Source: Aphrocallistes beatrix (Eukaryota; Porifera; Hexactinellida; Sceptrulophora; Aphrocallistidae). Taken from it: DNA of 64,000 nucleotides. Below the pieces are notes generated by a model. That model searched no databases. It saw only the letters and a list, made by a program, of their open reading frames with translations, and had not been told where the DNA came from. The stretch is from NCBI GenBank assembly GCA_963281255.1, contig OY725496.1, positions 3,511,723 to 3,575,722 on the forward strand, written 5' to 3'. The stretch's first letter is position 1, and every line of letters starts with the position of its first letter. A program made the translations under genes and the position numbers. Shown here in pieces: positions 56,715 through 64,000 of the stretch.

Positions 56715-56875
56715 CGGATAAAGTATTTTCCGGGACGGGACGGGATCCCGTCCCGGGAATTAGGTATCTTAAGTTCTTAACCCGTCCCGTCCAGGAAATT
56801 AGGCATCTTAACCCATCCCGTCCCAGAAATTAGGCATCTTAACCCGTCCAGTCCCGGAAATTAGGCATGCCCATC
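56715..56875 (+). repeat. GC-rich tandem repeat with central palindrome
   Basis: A perfect palindrome at about 56732-56758 (CCGGGACGGGACGGGATCCCGTCCCGG-type) starts about four tandem units of roughly 32 bp, each 'CTTAACCCGTCCCGTCC..GAAATTAGGCAT'. Probably subterminal repeats of a transposon. No ORF. Confidence 0.75.
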
Positions 56876-56879
56876 GTAC

Positions 56880-57860
56880 ATGGAGAGACTAAATTATTCC
56901 CAATCTTTCAATGCGTATTGCGTATAGGAATTTGGTGGTATTGTTTTCACGTATCATCAAATATGACGCTCGACACAATTGGTGGCGATTGTTTGACTAA
57001 ACTAATGTAGTAGAACATCATGGTAGTTGAGATATCATGGATTGATAGTGTCAATGGTCCTTCTATCTTAGATAGTAAGAATATCACGGTGTAGAGATAT
57101 CACGCAACAGTACGTACTATTTTTAAATTTCCTACCAGTCGAGTCTCGAAATGCTCGCTTCAGTTCTTCTGAACCACACCTGCGGGCTCTTTCGTTGATT
57201 TTTAAAATCTTTAGTAGTCCTCTCTCCATTATATGCACCTTTGGCAGAAACTGTTTTTAGAGCGAAAACGAAACCTCTATTGCTGATATATAAGGTATTT
57301 CAGTTACAAGTAGATTGTAATCATTTCGCGTATATACTATTAACATCTGTATAATATGCCCCTTCTTAAAAATATTTTCGTCAGTTTTGAGAAGTCGCCC
57401 AAAGGGCGACTGGGGCGAACATCAAAGTGTCGGTAGGCCGCACAGCGCGCAAGCGAGCGAAGTGCACTTGTCTTAATTAAATAGTCAAAATAAAAAGTTT
57501 CTCCAATCCTTTCTTCTGGCTTGAGTAATAACATTATGCTAATAATTTAGCATCTATTTTATGGCATCATAGGGTAATCATGACAAGTGTATCATATATT
57601 TATACTTACGTATTACGTATTTTCACTTTTACATCACCAAAGTTGAATACACACCCAGCTAACCATTTGTAACAAATTATATTTATCCTATGGCTATGTC
57701 CCTTCCTCAGTTTACACTTTAGTATGGTTAGCTATAAATGGTGAGATGTGTATTATATTAGGGACTGCAATATCATCCTGCATATATACTACATACGTAT
57801 ACTATGCTGGTACAAATATATTGCACACACTGACAGTATTGTACTATTTCTTTGGGAACT
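56880..57860. other. Unassigned intergenic with repeat fragments
   Basis: 56955-57115 is related to 20690-21220. 57391-57470 is a diverged GC hairpin module (GTCGCCC-aaa-GGGCGAC). No gene is supported before 57864. Confidence 0.45.
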
Positions 57861-57863
57861 TGG

Positions 57864-58991
57864 AATGGCTCATAATTTGGTGATTGGAAAAATCGTGAGA
57901 TTAGCCCAAATTTTTGCCTCCCTCTTATTGGCTCAACTCTTTTTCTAGATATCGCTTGGGTCGCTTACTTGGGATGGAAAATTTGGAAAATTTACAGGAA
58001 CAAATATGAGAAAACGCAGAACTCACATCCATCCTACATCTCTGAACTCAAGCTATACAACTACAGGACGCAGATAACTAAGTATGTCCTCATGTTTTCT
58101 GTAGTGCTGTTGAGGTTTTAACTATAACTTCTTATGCCGTTACAAGGTCTTCAAATTACTTTTTATTGCGTGGAGAGGACAATGATTCTAGAATCATTCA
58201 GTATGGCAGTTCCACTGCAAACTGTTCATTGCATGGTTTACAATGGGCACTCGAGTATCATCCTCTATTTATAGTGATAGTGAATATAAACATGATCTTC
58301 TTTTCTCTAATATTCGCTATCATTTCCATTTCATCTCGATATCTAGCTGCCAGGTATTTGAATCTCCCTTTCAAACGAACTCTAACCAAATACTTGATCT
58401 GGTTCGTCACACAATCTCTAATAATAGCATCATGTTCCACGGTGTATACTCTGATATTCTCTTTCTTTCTCGCTCCAATTATCGCTCTCATTAATTTGAT
58501 TTTGTTGCTAAGGGATAATTTATTTCTCACTCGAGTGATCAAATCAAATCTGAGAAATATCCAATTTTTCACTTTTAATAGAATCCTCTACAAACAAGAA
58601 CTCGAAATCTACAAGTTCTACAAATTCTTTCGAATATTTTTGTTCATCTTTGCTTTCAGCACTTCTTTTTAATCTTCTTTTCCTGTGTATTCTCTATAAT
58701 CAAATTCATCATCCAGGACTACTGTCTCTTGTATGCTCTCTACCATTTGCATATTCCAAGTCTAAGTTCACTATCTCAAGATCATATTTATCAATGGGGA
58801 CTTGTTCGCGATATTATGAGACTAGTGGAATCAATTTTACTGTTAATGCAAGCTTCTTCACTAATTACGCCATTATTGATCTTGGTGGTACCCTAGTTAT
58901 CCACAGATGTGTCAGGCTGCGTGGGCAAAAAGAGGATCAGTTTAGATTCAACTATGATAAATTACAGCCTCTCTTAGCTAGGAGGAAATAA
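57864..58991 (+). CDS. Multi-pass membrane protein, frame disrupted
   Basis: Several overlapping frames together read as one protein with about six hydrophobic helices: DIAWVAYLGWKIWKIYRNKY (57950s), KYVLMFSVVLL then EVLTITSYAV (58082-58140), LFIVIVNINMIFFSLIFAII, YLIWFVTQSLIIASCSTVYT, LAPIIALINLILLL, and FIFAFSALLFNLLFLCILY. Tails are basic (LLARRK end at 58991). A 54-bp GT-AG intron (57901-57954) is plausible, but the reading frame changes near 58114 and 58655 look like single-base shifts, not introns. This is a pseudogene or sequence error. The family is not recognised; a GPCR-like protein is possible but no signature motif is seen. Confidence 0.45.
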
Positions 58992-59755
58992 CTAAATTAT
59001 TAGTTTGGCCACTTTACTATGGACAGTATAACACCCTTCTTGAAAATGCTATATATTTTTAGTTTTATCTATGTTTATATGTATATTAATTTTGGTGGTT
59101 AATTAGTTTTTAAGTAAGAGTGTTTCTTCATTTCTCGAATGCCCTCAATTTTTATTCGCACTGAGCAATGTGAAAATTTAAATGATGGCTTGCGAGCAAG
59201 AGTGTCACAGTTGCTTTAGATTCTCCTAGGCTAGAGTGGCAATATTTTGTTTAAAGTTGCCCATTATGCAAGTATAAAATTATAAAACTAAATATTATTG
59301 TAAGTTTAATAAAAGCATTTGCACACTCCGAATTTCCCCATTCAATTCATTCAGTGTTCGACAGCTGTACATATAATTTTCTTGTCATACGCGTTGCTGT
59401 GACATTTTGGCACTTGGCACAAATTTTTCTGGAGATTGTTCTCGCTTGGCCCCACCACCGCACCACCACTATATACACGCACGCCTTATTTAGAACTCTC
59501 TTGAGCCAGTCCCAAAATATTTGGGTTTTGCTATAAAACTGCTTTATCCAACCATTCGTGCAATTATATTCATTGAAAACGAACTGTCCGTATCTCATTT
59601 CCTGGTATCATTATGATTGCCACCCATTTTCAATAAAATAAAACATGTTAATTATTTTCGTTGAGCAAATTCCTTGCTACTTGTCTCTTCTAAATCCAAC
59701 TAGCCTATACATATTCTTATTCATACGGTCCACTTGTGTATATTTTTAGTTTGTA
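58992..59755. other. Region upstream of ATR
   Basis: No gene is seen. An in-frame stop precedes the ATR start, and 'TATATTTTTAG' at 59737-59747 resembles a splice acceptor, so ATR may have an upstream 5' UTR or coding exon in this interval. Confidence 0.4.
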
Positions 59756-62700
59756 ATGGTGGAACCCCATCCAACTACTCCGGAGGGAGATTACAGGAAT
59801 GTGCGTTCCATGATGAATTTCTTGTATAAGTGTACCAAGGAAAATCCAGCCCACTTCAAACAGATTCATGACTATCTCGAGGGCAATGACATCTTCTTCA
59901 TCCATGAGCAGGACCAAGAGTTGGGAGAGGATTTGTTGCTGTGTTGTATCGAGACTCTTCTCGACAAGTTGCGTCTCGTTCCAGTTGAAGATGAGGCACT
60001 CTGGAATAGCATCCACGAACTGATTGATCTGTTGGTTCACATGGGTCTCACACACGACTCGGAACAGCTGGATCCCTTGGCAAGATATCTCCAGTTTTTC
60101 GATGACCTATCCCGCGTGATGCTGACACTCGTGGAGAATGGCAACAGATGTGAACTCCCTCTGGAATCGTTCCACTTCCAGTACAACTTCTCCAAGTGTC
60201 GCCACCTGTTGCCTATCCTATCCTACCATCCGTTGAAGCTACACTCTAACTCTGAGATACACAGTCTCTTCCTGCACGCGTTGCGCATGCAGAGCGTTCA
60301 GTACAGGATGACCAGAATGCACCTGCAGAGGTGCCCCTTGATGTACAACATGGTCTCCGTGAGACAGCTGTGGGAGGAGGTGGCCGTGAGTGACATCCAC
60401 CAGAGCACAGAGCTGCTGCGCCTCGCTACCGCTGTGTGCAGGGCGGAGTTCATCCCTGGGGAGTCCCCGCAGGCAGACGAGCTGCTGGACCTCCTCTCCA
60501 TGCTGACTCAGCGGCAGATGCACCGCCACTACTCGGAGTGGGCAGACTCTCCGTTCTTCCCTCGCTGGCTGCAGGCGGTCTCTGGGGCGCTGAGTATCTT
60601 CAAACTTGCACTCACACGACTGTCTCGAGATCAGGAGTCCTTATTCGATCAGATTTCCACGCACTTATTCAACAGTCTCACTTGTCAGCACCCCGCCCTT
60701 CTGTCCCCTCCCCCTCCCTCCATCGCGTCCACTCTCTCACACCTGCTGCACGACGCACTGCTTCTCTCGGACTCTGCGTCCGTCTCCATCCTCGCACTGG
60801 TGGACAGGTGGCACCGCTCCCCTTCTCTCCACTCCTCTGACCACATGTCCTCCGTCCTCACCGCTCTGTTCGCGTCCTACGCGCGCTTTCGAGGCGCCAA
60901 CCCAGTCTTTCCAGTCAGGGCTTTCGAGCTGTTGGACTGCATGGCTTCCCACCACCTCGACCAGCTGAACCAGTGCTTGCAGGCAGGCACTGCTTCCACT
61001 CAGTTGGAAGCAGTCACTCACTCCCTGACAGCTCTGCACGTTCTGCTGGACACAGGTCTCAGGATCACTACCGCCTCGCTGCAACCCCGATTCACCTCAG
61101 ATGGAGAAGAGAGAGCTCACTCCAGTACTCGACAGCTGTTCCATCCTCAAGAAGTGAGTGGATTTTGTTTAAAAGTAGAGGACATGTTGCAAATACTCCT
61201 GGCTTCCCTCCTGCCCCAGCTCGATTCTCTTCACGCAGTCACTCCTTTCCTCAGGAAATGCTGCGAATGCATCGCTACTCTTATCTGCATGTCCACGGCA
61301 CACACCCACTCCTCTGTTCCTCTCCTGTTCCAGTGCTTGGGCTCGTTAATGAGCAATCTCTCAGAGGTAGAACTCGCACAGGCAGACAGCAATCAGATCC
61401 CGTACCTCCTGCAGCTACTGGCTGCTCTCGATCAGAACCCTCGTGCGGTAGGTGCCATGTACCGGCGGTTCCTCCCTCCCATGGACTCCCCCTCTGTCCC
61501 CTCGCCCCAGCTGATGCTCGCTCTCACCTCTTGCCTCCCTGTCCTCCTCCGATCGCTGCCTGATCGGGAAGCGGATGAAACGTTTGATCGCTTCTCTGCG
61601 GTTTTGAAGAGGTACGACTTGACGAGTGCAGAGAACCTATCTTTATCTCTCAAGCTGGTCTCGCTACTGCCTATCATCACCTCTGTCATCTGCTACTCTA
61701 ACCTCTGCACCCTGCACAAGCCCGTGCCTCTCTCCCACAGCGACCTACCTCTCCACGCCTCCTTCTACTCCCTCACCTTCCCTCAGGTTCCCCGCTCCTC
61801 ACTCGCTTACTTCCCGAAGCATGCAGAGGACTTCCTGGCATCAGTTAGCACATTGCTGTGCAAGAAGGGACTGCACCTGTCAGTTCAGCTCGCCGTGTTA
61901 GCAGCTCTGTTCGAGCTAGCAGTCTTGCTCCCAGCCAGAAACACATTCATCCCCACTGTGATGGAGTTCACCCTGCTCTCCAGCAGCTATGCCCTCGCAT
62001 TCCAGCTGTCACACCCTCTCAACGACCTGCTCCAGCGAGTAGGCCCCACCGCTGAGCTCTGGTCGGAGGGGAAGAGGGACTGGACGGTCCTGCACCATCC
62101 AGCAGTCTCACAGCTGTTGGAAGCTCTGAGACAGGTGCTCTACGATAAAGGCGCCGGCAGCGAGCAGAAGCTCCTGGTGACGGAGTGCTACAGCGATCTG
62201 TTGTTCTCGCTGAAACGGCTGGGCTATGCGGAGGAGGCTATCCGGGTGTTCAAGATGCTGCTGCAGTGCATGGTCTTCAAGGACATCCGGGAGATCGTGT
62301 CGAGCAAGATTAGACGCGTCCTGACAGGGATAGGGGACAGGGAGACCAGCGCGGACGCGAAGTGGTACGACAGTGCGTTCGGGACTATCCCCGAGTTCTT
62401 TGTGCAGAAGATCTTCCGTCAGGAACAAGACCACGAGAAGCTCGCCGACTACCTGAACGCTCTCAGCAGCGCATTCGACATGGACAGCCCCAGGGAGCTG
62501 CTGGAGTGCATGCTGCCGAGACTCATCCCGCTCGTATTGAAGCTCTCGCTTCACGACGACAAGAAGGACTCCCTCCTCCACTTCATTTCCTCGCAGACCG
62601 GCAAGTCCGTGTCAGATCTCATCCAGCCCTACCTCAGCAACATATTCCCAGACCTAGCCGTGAACGAGCCCGACCAGCTCAAGCTCAGGATTTCATTCCT

Positions 62701-64000
62701 GAAGAAGTTCTGCTCTGACTTCAACGCTAGCCTTAGGGTGGTGGGGGACGACATCAGCTACAAGCTGGCTCTCAACTGCTCCCTCAACCCAGAAGCAGTC
62801 AATGAAGCATTCCAGCTCTTCCAGTCCATCGCATATCCAGCCCAGTCTATCTCGGTGAGTCTACTAGTGACACTTTATCACTGAATTACTTACATTTCTT
62901 GACACTATAAATATTAATGAGAATTGCTTAGATGATGGAAAAGATTGGCTCAGAATTTCTTGGAATGCTCAAGTGTTTAGAGATTCTAAACAATAATTCC
63001 TCGAATGGACAGCAATTAGTGTTCATTAAGAGTCTCAACCACCTCATACACCGCCTCGAGCCTAGGTACATCAACCTAGCGCCGCACAAACTGATGGCTA
63101 GCCTCACCTACTTCCTGCACCATCAGGACGAAGCCATTGTGAAAGCTTCCTTTGAAGCTTGGGAGTCTTTCATCTCTCACCTGCAGCTGTCTAGCTCGGA
63201 CCCGATCTGGCTCTATATCGTGGTGGCGCTGCACCAGTTCGTGTGCAACGAGCCGACCGGTCTCATGATGCATTCGATGTTCAAGAAGTTGATTTCCGAT
63301 CCTCGGATGGAGATCTGGAGCACAGCTTCCTTCCTGTGCAGCGAGCTGCCTCCTGCCGCGAGCAGTCAGGAGGAGCTGAGGGACACGTTCCAGCTGTTCC
63401 GAGACCAGACTGCGGGTCTTTCTCTAACCACGCGTCTGCAGCACATTCACTCAGGCCTGAACCACCAAGCACTGATTGTGCGCAAGCTCGCATTGGGCGC
63501 TCTCATCCATCTGATTGAGACGGAGAGATCCGAGGTGTCTCAGCTGATCCTAGCCTCTCCGTTCGCAGACCCAGTCATAGCCAAGCTGGTGCAGACGCTG
63601 ATGGGTCTGTTCGGAGTGAAGCAGGACGAATTGAATGTCCAGCTGGCGCGATGTCTCGGCGCACTAGGTCCAGTGGACCCAGCTCGTCTCGACATTGAGA
63701 GAGAGCGACAGGACACCTCACAGCTTCCTATTTGCTTCGAAATCACTGCGAATGCGACCTGCGCCATTCAGCTGCTGACCGAGCTGACCGCGTGCCTGGC
63801 AATGACCACAGCCCAGAGCGAGAAGCAGGACATCGTCTCGTTCACCATTCAGCAGGCGCTGGCCGCCTACAGGATGTCGGACGCAGAGAGCGCGGTACGG
63901 AAGCACGTGGAGAGCAGCATCAGTCCGCACATCTGGGCTGTGGTCCAGCCGTACTTCGAGTCCAGGTACATCTTCTGCGAGGAGAAGCAGGGGAGTGTGG
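59756..64000 (+). CDS. ATR: ATR checkpoint kinase, N-terminal HEAT region and UME domain (partial)
   Basis: Exon 1 is 59756-62854 (1033 codons, phase 0), intron 62855-62931 (77 bp, GTGAGT...TTAG), and exon 2 from 62932 is open to the window end. The kinase domain lies beyond it. The protein is helical HEAT repeats. 'YLNALSSAFDMDSPRELLEC', the ISSQTGKSVSDLI segment and YLSNIFPDL align with the region just before the UME domain of human ATR. Exon 2 gives GSEFLGMLKCLEILN, RCLGALGPVDPARLDI (human GECLGELGAIDPGRLD) and IQQALAAYR. ATR senses RPA-coated single-stranded DNA with ATRIP and triggers the replication checkpoint. An upstream in-frame stop supports this start or an acceptor at 59748. The coding sequence is notably GC-rich and C-ending against its AT-rich surroundings. 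Confidence 0.93.

Noticed and set aside
58103..58125. A 23-bp intron (GTATGT...CTGTAG) in the membrane-protein gene near 58081-58103
   Set aside because: Too short for a metazoan spliceosomal intron, and the intervening bases continue a hydrophobic helix, so a one-base frameshift is more likely.
60239..62581. Several long open frames on both strands inside ATR exon 1 (for example 60973-61563 and minus 62108-62581)
   Set aside because: The GC-rich coding sequence lacks stops in alternative frames; only the 59756 frame aligns with a known family.

Overview
This is a eukaryotic, almost certainly metazoan, window. It holds spliced genes with GT-AG introns, a vertebrate-alignable ATR gene, a molybdo-flavoenzyme gene, a Notch-ligand-type MNLL domain, and a very dense load of DNA transposons. 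The host is not stated. The compact introns and the cluster of single-exon coiled-coil/NHL genes make me think of a sponge (a glass sponge is my best guess), but that is inference.

Layout. 1-20.3 kb: a tandem cluster of seven coiled-coil/NHL-propeller genes. Three are intact (3326-4528, 5319-6518, 15769-16971), four are broken, and the cluster is riddled with miniature transposons. It also holds an arylacetamide-deacetylase-type pseudogene (9812-10613), a Tc1-like element whose 3' end is an inverted copy of its 5' end (13218-14155), and a 1.07-kb palindrome with 7-bp target duplications (14296-15362). 20.3-23.7 kb: repeats and unassigned sequence. 23.7-26.1 kb, minus strand: a secreted/membrane protein with signal peptide, MNLL-like domain and transmembrane exon. 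26.1-41 kb: mobile-element territory. It has two P-element-like transposons (THAP and transposase remnants) at 29770-31862 and 33403-35681, a pogo/Tigger remnant, and a three-layer nest of inverted-repeat elements around an intact FLYWCH-RING ORF (36536-37159). 41.1-50.6 kb, minus strand: a 14-exon xanthine dehydrogenase/aldehyde oxidase gene that joins to exactly 1318 codons plus stop. 50.6-57.7 kb: microsatellites, a LINE fragment split by a hAT-type MITE, and unassigned sequence. 57.9-59.0 kb: a frameshifted multi-pass membrane protein. 59756 to the window end: the N-terminal HEAT region and UME domain of ATR, running off the edge.

The genes do not form an operon or pathway; the regions are linked mainly by shared repeats. 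Three threads stand out. (1) The NHL cluster is a birth-and-death family whose paralogous flanks record individual transposon insertions as filled/empty site pairs. (2) Two P-like elements and a kilobase palindrome share CATAG termini and exact 7-bp target duplications. (3) The XDH-family enzyme lacks both residues that define xanthine recognition (Ala778 and Ser856 at the Glu802 and Arg880 positions), with exactly the expected 78-residue spacing, so it should not be assumed to be a xanthine dehydrogenase. All comparisons to known families are from recalled motifs; no database search was run.
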